Shown: positions 11,793 to 23,057, counted from the stretch's first letter. The stretch: 64,000 nt of DNA from an uncultured Coxiella sp. (GCA_902623005.1 CACNSC010000004.1:58439-122438); one strand, 5' to 3'. Made by a program: numbers and translations. The notes: generated by a model from the sequence alone, not told the origin.

Positions 11793-12314
11793 TTAGGAAA
11801 TGCTACAGCAGCTTGATTGTTCTTTAATGGCTTTTTTAATACTGGGTGGTTGTTTAAACGTCTGTGATATGACGCGCTCTGCTTCTCTGTAGCTGTTGCG
11901 TACCGATCTCTCCTTTGCGTCGGGTCTTTCATTATAAATTTCTACTTTCACTGTGCCTTTAAAACTCATATTTTCCCATGGGTCGATACAATTAAAAGCC
12001 AGTTGATTATTTTTTATGAGGAAACACGTGTCTACATAGAGATCTTCTAAGGGTGCAGTGATGTAGAACTTGTCATCAACCACACAGGCGTTGGTATTGG
12101 TTTCACATGCCACTTTGATAGACTTCTGGCTAAACAGCTGACTGCTGTTGTAACCGGAGATTTTAAGATCGGTTTTTTCCAGTTCATCAATGATTTGTTG
12201 CACGCAGCGTACAATTTTTTCATCATCGTCCTCGTCATAGAGTTCAATGTCATTGCGTAATTGTTTAAGAAAAAATTGTTGTAGGTTATTTTTTATCGAC
12301 GCTGACTGGATCAT
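11793..12314 (-). CDS. Small orphan protein ending in a CaaX-like box
   Basis: A 173-residue soluble protein that I do not recognise. It has no signal peptide or membrane segment. The N-terminal half is acidic and helical (IELYDEDDDEKIVRCVQQII); the middle looks beta-rich (YITAPLEDLYVDTCFLI); the C-terminal part is basic (SIKKAIKEQ) and ends SSCCSIS. The last four residues, Cys-Ser-Ile-Ser, fit a eukaryotic CaaX prenylation box with an aliphatic a2 and serine at X, preceded by a second cysteine and basic residues as in Ras-type tails. The start has only a weak ribosome site. It is isolated, between the flippase and the phosphate symporter, in low-GC DNA. Confidence 0.7.
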   Translation of the reverse strand: MIQSASIKNNLQQFFLKQLRNDIELYDEDDDEKIVRCVQQIIDELEKTDLKISGYNSSQLFSQKSIKVACETNTNACVVDDKFYITAPLEDLYVDTCFLIKNNQLAFNCIDPWENMSFKGTVKVEIYNERPDAKERSVRNSYREAERVISQTFKQPPSIKKAIKEQSSCCSIS

Positions 12315-12778
12315 GACTGTAAGTTTATCCGCAGGTGCGATTGACCATTAAGCGCTAATAATTGAATGGTGATTGGACAGTGGTTTTTTACTGGTCTAAG
12401 CATTTTTTTTATCCCCCTGAGTGATCTTAAGGTGCCCGTGTTGAATCACTATTTTGCTAATAATCTATTAACTAAGGACAGGGTATTGTTACAGTCTTAT
12501 CAATTAAACACCTAGTAAAAAAATAATATTTGCTTAATCTTTTATTTATTTTTATGAGTGAAAGTGCTGATTTTGATATTTTAGTTGCTAGATAAATAGA
12601 TAGATTTGCCCATTAATTTCAGCATTGATTTATAAAAAAACAGACTTTTGTTTTGTTATATTCGATCTATTAATGCAGATATTTATCACCTATTTTAATT
12701 TTTTTTATTTTGCTAGGATGTTGCCGGTTTTTAAACGGAATTTTTTATATTCGTCATCTATAAATCAAGGAGATTACA
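12315..12778. other. AT-rich intergenic region before the phosphate symporter
   Basis: 464 bases between divergent genes, very AT-rich, with no open frame of note on either strand. It should hold promoters for both neighbours, but I could not assign a convincing -35/-10 pair. I looked for a pho-box repeat because of the downstream transporter and saw no clear one. Confidence 0.5.
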
Positions 12779-14314
12779 TTGAAGGGTAAAGATGAGGGTG
12801 CGTTGCAAGATTCATATAATGAACTTAATGGAGTGGATGCTAATCAAGGAGATATTGAGCAAGGTGTTGTGTCAGGTGAGGTTGAGTTAACCTTCCGCGA
12901 TAATGAAATACCGGGAAATACACCCAATGGTTCAGATGATGGTTCATCTGATTGGGGTACGTTGTCTTCAGAGGGAGAGGCAAATCGCCCTTCAACTTTA
13001 TTGACTACAGCACGTGTCATCAGTGTGCCAACATTGCTATATTGCTTTGTGGTGGGTCTGAAGCTTGTGGGTAATGGCGCTAAAGTTGCAGGCGGTCGTG
13101 ATTCAGCGGGTTTATTTGACGTGGTGCATGACCCTGCGGGTGCAATTGCGATTGGCGAGTTGATAACTGTTGCCTTACAAAGCTCTTCGACAGCCACATC
13201 GCTCATTGTCAGTTTAGTCGGCGCTAATGAACTAAACCCTTTCCTTGCCATGTACATGGTTTTTGGGGCCAACATTGGTACTACCATGACAAATAACTTG
13301 GTGGCTTTGTTCTGGTACAAAAAAGCATTAGATGAAGATGATCAGTTTGCCAAAGGTTTTGCGACATCAAGTATGCATGATTTCTTCAACATGTGGTCCT
13401 TGATGATTGCTGTTATCCTTCAGACCTCATCAAATTTCTACTGGACAGTGTCACGTAAAATGACTGAGGGTATATCAGACTCAGGAAGTGGTGAGGAATA
13501 TGAATTTTTTGATCTGATTGTCGATGATCTGATGAAACAATTAATTTCACCCAATAAAGATTTCATTAAAGCCATTGCAAAGGACCCACGCTATGCCGGT
13601 TGTACTAACTTAAGTACACTTGGGGGTGGGGTTTTTGCAGATATGGGTTTAGATGAATCTGCTGCAGGTGCCTTGTCGATTATTTTGGGATTATTTACGA
13701 TCAGTGTGTGTCTCTATGCGCTCACTAAAGTTTTACGTCAATTAATCCAAGGGCAAGTTTTGGATATCTTTCAGCGTTCATTAAATATCAACCCGTACTT
13801 AAATATCGTGCTAGGTTGTGGCTTAACGATCTTGATGCAATCAAGTTCTGTGGTCACGTCGGTACTGACGGCACTAAACTTGGATGGTTATATTACTCGC
13901 GATCAAATGTTCCCATTACAAATAGGTTCTAACTGGGGAACAACAGTTACCGGTATCCTTGCTGCGATGTCTGCATTATCTAAGCGTCGTAATGCAATGA
14001 CGGTGGCATTGAGTCATTTATTATTTAACTTAATTGGAACCGTGATTTATCCGGTGGAAAAAGTGCGAGATAACTTAGTGATTAAGCCAGTGGATTATTT
14101 AGAAAAAAAGATTCAGGATCGACCATGGGGAGCATTTGTTTATCTAGGATTATTATACGGCGCGTTTCCTGGTGTTTTATTAGCGGGGTCTATGATTGCC
14201 GAATCAGTAAAGCCATCGGGTAGTGACCAGTCGTTGTTTAATAACGCTACTGCTTCTAACTCAACAGAGGCATTTGAATGTACGCTTGATCGACGTTTGT
14301 TTGAATTAAATTAA
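12779..14314 (+). CDS. SLC34-like Na+/phosphate cotransporter with acidic N-terminal tail
   Basis: 511 residues. Starts with TTG 12779 seven bases after AAGGAG. The first 72 residues are hydrophilic, acidic and probably disordered. The rest shows the inverted-repeat core of NaPi-II transporters: ALQSSSTATSLIVS (QSSS at 134-137), FGANIGTTMTNNL, SSMHDFFNMWS, and in the second half ILMQSSSVVTSVL (354-357), GSNWGTTVTGILAA and SHLLFNLIGTVIYP. In eukaryotic SLC34 and bacterial NptA the two QSSS motifs form the phosphate/sodium site. Unusually for bacterial members, there is no C-terminal PhoU-like domain, so it resembles the vertebrate type. Expected to import phosphate across the inner membrane. 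Confidence 0.85.
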   Translation: MKGKDEGALQDSYNELNGVDANQGDIEQGVVSGEVELTFRDNEIPGNTPNGSDDGSSDWGTLSSEGEANRPSTLLTTARVISVPTLLYCFVVGLKLVGNGAKVAGGRDSAGLFDVVHDPAGAIAIGELITVALQSSSTATSLIVSLVGANELNPFLAMYMVFGANIGTTMTNNLVALFWYKKALDEDDQFAKGFATSSMHDFFNMWSLMIAVILQTSSNFYWTVSRKMTEGISDSGSGEEYEFFDLIVDDLMKQLISPNKDFIKAIAKDPRYAGCTNLSTLGGGVFADMGLDESAAGALSIILGLFTISVCLYALTKVLRQLIQGQVLDIFQRSLNINPYLNIVLGCGLTILMQSSSVVTSVLTALNLDGYITRDQMFPLQIGSNWGTTVTGILAAMSALSKRRNAMTVALSHLLFNLIGTVIYPVEKVRDNLVIKPVDYLEKKIQDRPWGAFVYLGLLYGAFPGVLLAGSMIAESVKPSGSDQSLFNNATASNSTEAFECTLDRRLFELN

Positions 14315-14640
14315 ATCGATCGGTTTTCAGTGACTTTCCGATTAGAAACAGATCGTTTCAGATCATTTCTGAGATGTAATCCGTAAAGTTACTTAAATCT
14401 ATCGATGCATTAAGAGTAATGATGGAGAGTTGCCAGATCTAGAAGTAGATTATACGCCAGGTTAGATTCACATCTGGCGTATGATTAATCGAAGTCCTTT
14501 TTTCAGACGATGTTCCTTGAACGAAATAACAACGTAAACTTTGTAACACCCTTGATTTTACTGGGTATTTTTATAGTGGTACATATAAAGGTTGCTTATG
14601 TGATTGCTCAACATGTACTAATTGTTAACCATCATGGTTG
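14315..14640. other. Intergenic region between convergent genes
   Basis: 326 bases with no convincing gene. It holds an imperfect 10-base tandem (CAGATCGTTT/CAGATCATTT near 14351-14370) and the inverted repeat listed at 14452-14482. Confidence 0.5.
14452..14482. repeat. Inverted repeat, possible terminator
   Basis: ATACGCCAG (14452-14460) and CTGGCGTAT (14474-14482) form a 9-base-pair stem with a 13-base loop between convergent genes. There is no T-run on either side, so a terminator role is only possible. Confidence 0.45.
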
Positions 14641-16389
14641 TTAAATATCTTTCTCCATCAACTCTTCCCAGCGCTGATAGAGGGCATCGTGTTCTTGCTG
14701 CAGAGATTCAAAACGATCAATTTGTGGTTGTGTGACGTCTTGGGGCTGTTGATAAAAGTCAGGTTGATTGAGTGTTGCTTGTGCTTGCGCTATTTTCGCT
14801 TCGAGTTTTTGAATTTTTGTCGGCAGCTTATTTAATTCTTTACGCTCTTCATGGGTTAACGTGCTTTTCTTAGTATTGGATTTTGTCGTTGTTTTTTCGC
14901 TAGTGGATGAAGCTATCTTGGGGGTGGCGATGAAGTGATCCATGTGTTCGGTGATGTTTCCGCGTTCATCAAACCGATAGGTTTGTGTCACAACGTTTTC
15001 AATGAAGGTGCGATCATGGCTAACGACAATCACGGTACCATCAAACTCCACCAAGTATTGTTCGAGTAACTCTAAGGTTTCGATGTCTAAATCATTAGTC
15101 GGTTCATCCAGTACTAAACAATTAGCCGGTTGTGAAAATAACTTAGCGAGTAATAAGCGATTGCGTTCGCCACCCGAGAGTGTTCGGATTTGGCTGCGAG
15201 CTTGTAAAGGTGAAAATAAAAAGTCTTGCAGGTAACTCATAATGTGCTTGGATTGGCCATTGATCGTGATATGGGAGCGGCCTTCCGCCACGACATCCAT
15301 CGGTGTGGCATCAATGTCTAAGCTATGTCGGTGTTGGTCAAAGTAAGCAATATCCAGTTGTGTTCCTAAGGTCACTGTGCCTTGGTCAGGTTGCAGTTGA
15401 CCGAGTAAGCAGCGGATTAATGTGGTTTTACCACAACCACTATGGCCAATAATACCGACCTTATCTTTGCGTTGAATAATGCAGGAAAAGTTTTTAATGA
15501 TCGTTTTGCCATCGAGTTGAATACTGATGTTATCGGCAACACAGACTTGTTTGCCGCTATGGGCTTGTTCTTGTGTGTTGAGCTTCACTTGGCCGCGCTG
15601 TTCGCGACGTTGTGCTCGTTCATAACGCATTTGTTTGAGTGCGCGCACGCGTCCTTCGTTACGCGTGCGGCGTGCTTTAATGCCTTGTCGAATCCAGCGC
15701 TCTTCTTGTGCCAGGCGTTTATCGAATAAAGCATTGGCTCGTTCTTCGGCGTCTAACTGTTGAGACTTATGCACGAGAAAGCTTTGGTAGTCTCCGGCCC
15801 ATGTGGTGAGTTCGCCACGGTCAAGTTCAGCAATGTGAGTGGCAACCTGTTGTAAAAAACTGCGATCATGGGTGATGAGAATGCAGGTCAGTTGTGATTG
15901 GATTAGATAGTTTTCCAGCCATTGAATGGTTGGCATGTCCATGTGGTTGGTTGGCTCATCGAGTAACAGCACATCAGGCTCTTGAATTAAGGCTTGAGCG
16001 AGTAAGTATCGGCGTATTTCACCACCGGATAAATCGGATAGCTGTGCCTGTGGGTTAAGCTGGAGCTCTTGAATGATGCGATCGACCGTGTGTGTGGATT
16101 GCCATGCAGCTTCATCACCGAGACTAGTAACCAAGAAATCGTGCACATTGCCGCTGAGATTGTCCGGCACGTTTTGTTGCAAGGCGGTAATGGTATGCGC
16201 TTGCCCTTCAATCAATCCAGTATCGGGTTGCACGATTTTTTGGATTATTTTAAGTAGGGTCGACTTGCCAGTGCCATTACGTCCGATGAGGGCAATGCGT
16301 TGTTTGCGCATTACTTGCAACGACAGGTCGTTAAACAACGGCGCTTCCGCGAAGCTCAAGTGAATGTTTTTTAATTGAATCAGTGCCAT
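14641..16389 (-). CDS. uup: ABC-F family ATPase Uup
   Basis: 582 residues with two ABC ATPase domains and no membrane segments: Walker A GRNGTGKST (about 36-44) and GHSGCGKTT, signatures LSGGE and LSGGERNRLLLAK, and DEPTNHMD/DEPTNDLD Walker B regions. An arginine-rich ABC-F linker lies between the domains. A C-terminal charged coiled coil (EERKELNKLPTKIQKLEAKI) is the mark of Uup within ABC-F. ABC-F proteins act on ribosomes; Uup is also linked to transposon excision and DNA repair phenotypes in E. coli. It is divergent from kdsA with a gap of about 90 bases. Confidence 0.92.
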   Translation of the reverse strand: MALIQLKNIHLSFAEAPLFNDLSLQVMRKQRIALIGRNGTGKSTLLKIIQKIVQPDTGLIEGQAHTITALQQNVPDNLSGNVHDFLVTSLGDEAAWQSTHTVDRIIQELQLNPQAQLSDLSGGEIRRYLLAQALIQEPDVLLLDEPTNHMDMPTIQWLENYLIQSQLTCILITHDRSFLQQVATHIAELDRGELTTWAGDYQSFLVHKSQQLDAEERANALFDKRLAQEERWIRQGIKARRTRNEGRVRALKQMRYERAQRREQRGQVKLNTQEQAHSGKQVCVADNISIQLDGKTIIKNFSCIIQRKDKVGIIGHSGCGKTTLIRCLLGQLQPDQGTVTLGTQLDIAYFDQHRHSLDIDATPMDVVAEGRSHITINGQSKHIMSYLQDFLFSPLQARSQIRTLSGGERNRLLLAKLFSQPANCLVLDEPTNDLDIETLELLEQYLVEFDGTVIVVSHDRTFIENVVTQTYRFDERGNITEHMDHFIATPKIASSTSEKTTTKSNTKKSTLTHEERKELNKLPTKIQKLEAKIAQAQATLNQPDFYQQPQDVTQPQIDRFESLQQEHDALYQRWEELMEKDI

Positions 16390-16479
16390 GGGCGCGAGTC
16401 TAGCACAGGCGATATCCTTGCAAAACCGCCTTGATCCAGTATGATTCGAGTTCTTTTTTTACATGCTGAGGTATGTTGC

Positions 16480-18677
<2,198 letters not shown>

Positions 18678-18722
18678 AAAAACCAGTGAAAATAGCTAAA
18701 TAGCTATTAATTTTAAAGTCAC

Positions 18723-18731
18723 TGATATAAT
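18723..18731 (+). promoter_or_regulatory. Candidate extended -10 promoter of ftsB operon
   Basis: TGATATAAT at 18723-18731 is a TGn extended -10 with consensus hexamer TATAAT, 43 bases before the ftsB start. I see no good -35, which an extended -10 may tolerate. Confidence 0.45.
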
Positions 18732-18773
18732 ATTGATCATAATGTGTTGTCATTATTATGGTGGATGTGACTG

Positions 18774-19049
18774 ATGACAAAGTGGTTAGGCTCAGGATTG
18801 CTGATAATGCTAGTATTTATGCAATATCAGCTTTGGTTTATGCCAGGTGGCATCACCAGTGTATGGCAGCTTAATCAAGACATCAGTCAGTTAGAGCATA
18901 AAAATCATCAATTACATCAAGGTAACCAAGTGATATTGCAAAATATTCATCAGCTGAAAACCGGCCATCATGCGATCGAAGCAGAAGCTCGCAACGAGCT
19001 GGGTATGATTAAGCGCGGTGAAGTCTTTTATCAGGTTATCAACGATTGA
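18774..19049 (+). CDS. ftsB: Cell division protein FtsB
   Basis: 91 residues: one N-terminal membrane segment (about 5-22), then a coiled coil (IDQ/L-rich, 33-66) and the family end motif EAEARNELGMIKRGEVFYQV. FtsB forms the FtsQBL divisome subcomplex in the inner membrane. It follows eno and overlaps ispD, the conserved gammaproteobacterial order. Confidence 0.93.
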   Translation: MTKWLGSGLLIMLVFMQYQLWFMPGGITSVWQLNQDISQLEHKNHQLHQGNQVILQNIHQLKTGHHAIEAEARNELGMIKRGEVFYQVIND

Positions 19050-19774
19050 ATACCTCATCAGCGCTTATTTCACGATATTGGGTGGTGATACCTGCAGCCG
19101 GTATTGGCCAACGTTTTGGTGCAAAATGCCCGAAACAATACGTTAACTTGGCGGGAAAACCCTTGATTCATCATACGTTGTCAGTATTTTTACAAAATGC
19201 CGCTGTTGAGTCTGTTGTGGTTGTGTTGCACCCAAATGATCATCATTGGACGATGCCAAGTTCGAGTGCTGATTTTAAAGATAAATTAATCACCACATGT
19301 GGTGGTGAGCTGCGCCATGACTCTGTGTTGCAGGGGTTGTTGGCATTGGCTGACAGAGCATCAGCAGATGATTGGGTATTGGTGCACGATGCAGCTCGCC
19401 CGTGTTTGAGTCAGCAAGCGCTTGAGCGGTTGCTTGCCGAGTGCAGCGATGATGCCGTCGGCGGTCTTTTGGGCTTACCCGCTACCAATACCATCAAGCA
19501 GGTCAATCAACAGGGAGTGGTGGAAAAAACGTTGCAACGCGGATCGATTTGGGAGGCGCAGACACCGCAAATGTTTCGTTATGCTGTGTTGTTGCAGGCC
19601 CTACAAGATTTGAATGACGAGGATCGATATCGCATTACGGATGAGGCCAGTGCAATTGAGCGCCAGGGTTTAAGACCGAAGATGATCACTGGTGAAGCTC
19701 GCAACATTAAGATAACGCACGCTTGTGATTTGGCGGTTGCTGAATGGGTATTGCGACAGGAGAAAGTGACATGA
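19046..19774 (+). CDS. ispD: 2-C-methyl-D-erythritol 4-phosphate cytidylyltransferase
   Basis: 242 residues, starting with TTG 19046 that overlaps the ftsB stop. IspD landmarks are PAAGIGQRFGAKCPKQY, the VHDAARPC motif, and EAQTPQMF, followed by TDEASAIE. It activates methylerythritol phosphate with CTP in the non-mevalonate isoprenoid pathway. It overlaps ispF by a few bases. Confidence 0.96.
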   Translation: MNTSSALISRYWVVIPAAGIGQRFGAKCPKQYVNLAGKPLIHHTLSVFLQNAAVESVVVVLHPNDHHWTMPSSSADFKDKLITTCGGELRHDSVLQGLLALADRASADDWVLVHDAARPCLSQQALERLLAECSDDAVGGLLGLPATNTIKQVNQQGVVEKTLQRGSIWEAQTPQMFRYAVLLQALQDLNDEDRYRITDEASAIERQGLRPKMITGEARNIKITHACDLAVAEWVLRQEKVT

Positions 19775-20256
19775 TGCGTGTTGGTTTTGGTTATGATTCC
19801 CATCGTTTTTGCGAGGGTGATCATCTGATGATGGGTGGGGTTCGTATCCCCCACACGGCAGGTTTCAGTGCGCACTCTGACGGTGATGTGTTGTTGCACG
19901 CATTGGCCGATGCTTTGCTGGGTGCTGCGGCATTAGGTGATTTAGGACAGCATTTTCCTGATACTGACCCACAATATGCGGGCGCAGACAGTGCTGACTT
20001 GGTGAGACACATTCTTCAGTTGTTGGCAGAGCGGTCTTTCGCCATCAATAATATTGATGCCACCATAATTGCCGAACTACCAAAATTTTTACCGCATATC
20101 ACCCCAATACGACAATCCATGGCTGATATCGTGGGTCTGCCGATATCACAAGTGAGTGTGAAAGCGACGACCAATGAGAAAATGGGATGGCTGGGTCGAT
20201 CGGAGGGGATTGCGGTTCACGTGGTTACATTAGTTTCCAGTGCCGAGTTCAGTTAA
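19771..20256 (+). CDS. ispF: 2-C-methyl-D-erythritol 2,4-cyclodiphosphate synthase
   Basis: 161 residues: RVGFGYDSHRF with the zinc Asp and His, FSAHSDGDVLLHALADALLGA, and KATTNEKMGWLGRSEGI at the C-terminus. A GGAG ribosome site at 19759-19762 supports ATG 19771 over an upstream in-frame start at 19744. Next enzyme after IspD/IspE in the same pathway; start and ispD stop overlap as ATGA. Confidence 0.96.
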   Translation: MMRVGFGYDSHRFCEGDHLMMGGVRIPHTAGFSAHSDGDVLLHALADALLGAAALGDLGQHFPDTDPQYAGADSADLVRHILQLLAERSFAINNIDATIIAELPKFLPHITPIRQSMADIVGLPISQVSVKATTNEKMGWLGRSEGIAVHVVTLVSSAEFS

Positions 20257-20282
20257 GTTCATATCAATACTGGTTAAACACC

Positions 20283-21302
20283 ATGTCAGCCACATTAGAA
20301 AATCCCGACTCAATCCTTGCACCACTTACTTTGGGTAATTTACAACTGCCTTCGCCTTTGTTGCAAGGACCTTTAGCCGGTTATAGTTGCGCACCTTTCA
20401 GAAAGCTAGTCTGGGGTTTTGGTGGTGTGGGTTATTGCACCACAGAGATGTTATCTGCGCATAATATTGTTTATCGTCCAGACCAACCAGCACGTTATCG
20501 GTTACGCGACGACAGCGAGGAAATCTGGTCGGTGCAGTTAGCAGGCAGTCAACCTGATATTCTTGCTCGCGCTACTGCGATTGTGCGTGGCTGGGGCGCT
20601 GAGATCATTGATTTAAACTGCGGTTGCCCACAACCTAAGATCCGTAAACGTAAAATGGGCTCACGGTTATTGAGTGATCCCGAGCATTTGTACCGATGTG
20701 TCAAAGCGATGCGAGAGGCAACCGATGGTGTACTAACGGTTAAGATTCGCATCGAGCCTAATGATCAATCGGCGAATCGCCAAGTCGCTGAGGCAATTGA
20801 CTCAGCAGGTGCCGATGGCCTGATTGTGCATGCCAGGCATTGGACGGAGCGTTACGATATACCCGCACGTTGGTCTGCAATTCGTCCGTTTGTCGATTGG
20901 GTCACTATTCCTGTGATTGCAAATGGTGATGTTGATTCCTTAGCCAGTTTCAAAGCAGCGCAACAAGACTCTGGCTGTGCCGGTGTCATGATTGCACGAG
21001 CCGGCCTAGGTCGGCCTTGGTTGTTTCACCAGATCTTAACCGAATTTAAATCAGGTAAAACAGAGTCTATTTCGAAAGCTGAACAAGCGGAGTTGTTGAT
21101 GCAACATGTCGCTGGGCTAATAGCGATTGAGGGTGAGCATTTGGCATTATTACAGGCGAGAAAACTGGTTGCGTATTATTTCCCAGAGATTAAACTATTC
21201 GACCATTATGTTTCCCTAAAAAATCAACTACAAACTCAGATCGACCTTCAGCAATTGTTAGCAGCACTGCTGTCGGAACCTAAGATGGACTCAATATGTT
21301 AG
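20283..21302 (+). CDS. tRNA-dihydrouridine synthase family protein
   Basis: About 339 residues of a TIM-barrel flavoprotein. Seen: LQGPLAGYSCAPFRKLV (FMN-binding N-terminus), DLNCGCPQPKIRKRKMGSRL with the catalytic Cys in NCGCP, a KIRIEPND loop, GLIVHARH, and IPVIANGDVDS. The family reduces uridines in tRNA D-loops. The RKRKMGS segment resembles DusB more than DusC, but I cannot assign the subfamily. ATG 20283 gives the family's normal length; an upstream frame back to 20187 overlaps ispF and is not needed. The end overlaps prfB by 7 bases. Confidence 0.88.
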   Translation: MSATLENPDSILAPLTLGNLQLPSPLLQGPLAGYSCAPFRKLVWGFGGVGYCTTEMLSAHNIVYRPDQPARYRLRDDSEEIWSVQLAGSQPDILARATAIVRGWGAEIIDLNCGCPQPKIRKRKMGSRLLSDPEHLYRCVKAMREATDGVLTVKIRIEPNDQSANRQVAEAIDSAGADGLIVHARHWTERYDIPARWSAIRPFVDWVTIPVIANGDVDSLASFKAAQQDSGCAGVMIARAGLGRPWLFHQILTEFKSGKTESISKAEQAELLMQHVAGLIAIEGEHLALLQARKLVAYYFPEIKLFDHYVSLKNQLQTQIDLQQLLAALLSEPKMDSIC

Positions 21303-22403
21303 AAATAAATCCTTTGCGAGAAAAACTTCAGGACTTAACCGAGCGTTTGCAGGCGCTTCGGGGGTATCTTTGACTATGCCGGTAAGGCGCAGCGTTTATT
21401 AGAGGTTCAACGCGAATTAGAAAATCCTGATGTCTGGAATAACCCTGAGCATGCTCAATCACTCGGAGTCGAGCAGTCGCAATTAGAGCAGGTGGTTAAT
21501 GGCACCGATGATCTTCAGAATCGTCTAGCTGAAGCCACTGAGCTATTGGAGTTAGCATTCAGTGAGCACGACGCAGATACCGTCAATGAGATTGAATCTG
21601 ACACGCAAGTACTTCAAGCGGCAATCGAGCGGATGGAATTTCAGCGTATGTTTTCTGGAAAGATGGACGCGAATCATGCTTTCCTCGATATCCAATCGGG
21701 TTCGGGCGGGACTGAGGCTCAAGATTGGGCCGAGATGTTGTTGCGCATGTATTTGCGTTGGGGCGAGGCACATGGCTTTAAAACCACATTAATGGAAGTG
21801 TCACCGGGTGAGGTGGCTGGAATTAAAAGTGCCACAATTCGTTTTGAGGGTGAGTATGCGTTTGGTTGGTTACGTACAGAAAATGGCGTGCACCGTTTAG
21901 TGCGAAAATCACCTTTCGATTCTGGAGCAAGGCGTCACACGTCTTTTGCTTCCGTGTTTATTTCGCCAGAAATTGACGATGATATTGAAGTCGATATTAA
22001 TCCTGCTGATATTCGTACCGATACGTATCGCGCCAGTGGTGCAGGTGGACAGCACGTCAACAAAACCGATTCAGCCATCCGTTTAACTCATGAGCCCACC
22101 GGGATTGTGGTGCAATGTCAAAGCGATCGCTCGCAGCATAAAAACCGTGCGCAGGCAATGAAGCAACTCAAAGCCAAGTTGTATGAGTTAGAAATACAAA
22201 AGAAGCAAGCCGATCAGCAGGCGCTAGAAGCGACCAAATCCGATATCAGTTGGGGCAGTCAGATACGCTCTTACGTGTTGGATGCATCACGCATAAAAGA
22301 TTTACGCACGAATGTGGAAACGTCAAATACGCAAGCGGTACTTGATGGTGATATTGATCAGTTCATTGAGGCGACATTAAAGTTACAAGGCAGCGCAGAA
22401 TAG
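21296..22403 (+). CDS. prfB: Peptide chain release factor 2, programmed +1 frameshift
   Basis: The frame opens at ATG 21296 inside the end of the dus gene, runs 25 codons, and meets TGA at 21371-21373 in the context GGGGG-TAT-CTT-TGA-C. Slipping one base forward (CTT-T, then GAC from 21372) joins it to the frame ending at 22403, giving about 368 residues. This is the known RF2 autoregulatory site: an internal Shine-Dalgarno-like run, a CTT slippery codon and a TGA read by RF2 itself. The product has [16 protein letters not shown] (the GGQ loop) and recognises UGA/UAA. Downstream-only annotation would miss the first 25 codons. Confidence 0.96.
21359..21374 (+). promoter_or_regulatory. prfB recoding site
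   Basis: CGG GGG TAT CTT TGA C: purine-rich GGGGG three bases before the CTT codon, then in-frame TGA followed by C, a weak termination context. It matches the E. coli prfB recoding signal in arrangement. Confidence 0.93.
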
Positions 22404-22513
22404 GATTTTCTGTTATCAGCTTCCTTGAGAGAAGTTGAAGAACAAGAAAACCAATTGCCTTTAAAAGGCCTGAGTGTATTTTTAGTCTTAATGCTTGGCA
22501 ATAAAAAACCATG

Positions 22514-22948
22514 TTAATTCGTCGTTGCTTGAGTAACAGATGAGGTGCTCTTTTGTGCTTGTTTGAGAAGCTCCGTAAGTTTTGGCCGGTTTCTTTTGTG
22601 TGCACGGGCTAAGACTGAGTCTCGATTGGAAAAGTTATTGTCAACCACAATTAGACCAATCATTCCCATAAATTGATGAGGCCCACAAACGTAGTAGTAC
22701 AAGCCAGGTTTATCAAAAGTCAAGCTTACCGGTTTCGAGAGCTTAGATCTAAAGCTCGTATCATTGGGAGAAGCAATCATTTCAACATTGTGCCCCAATG
22801 TTGTTGGTTGCCATAATACGGTATCACCAGAGTTGATCGTTACTACTTCCGGTGAGAAAGTCATGCGTTGCATTTCAACGGTATACGTCTTCGCGCTCGC
22901 GACTGCAGTAAGGCATAAAAAAGAAATGAACAGGATAATTATTCGCAT
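22514..22948 (-). CDS. Exported cupredoxin (plastocyanin/azurin-like)
   Basis: 144 residues: signal peptide (MRIIILFISFLCLTAVASA), then a single cupredoxin domain. Type 1 copper ligands can be seen: His in LGHNVEM, then Cys, His and Met in YYVCGPHQFMGM, the spacing of pseudoazurin-like proteins. A serine/threonine-rich tail follows (ending KSTSSVTQATTN). It is likely a periplasmic electron carrier; the partner is not evident from the neighbours (Cfa downstream in genome order, prfB on the other strand). Confidence 0.85.
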   Translation of the reverse strand: MRIIILFISFLCLTAVASAKTYTVEMQRMTFSPEVVTINSGDTVLWQPTTLGHNVEMIASPNDTSFRSKLSKPVSLTFDKPGLYYYVCGPHQFMGMIGLIVVDNNFSNRDSVLARAHKRNRPKLTELLKQAQKSTSSVTQATTN

Positions 22949-23057
22949 GATGATTCTCAGATTGATTCAGTTAACGAGCTGAGGTTATCGCAACCTAATT
23001 CAGCTGTCATATAGAGATTAATGGTTGTACGATCGTTGATGTTTTTTTTTTGCATCA

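Noticed and set aside
12315..12778. Pho-box upstream of the phosphate symporter
   Set aside because: TTACAGTCTTATCAA near 12488 vaguely recalls half a box, but the second half-site and spacing are missing.
12844..13320. Minus-strand frame inside the phosphate symporter gene
   Set aside because: Antisense shadow; threonine- and proline-rich composition and no ribosome site.
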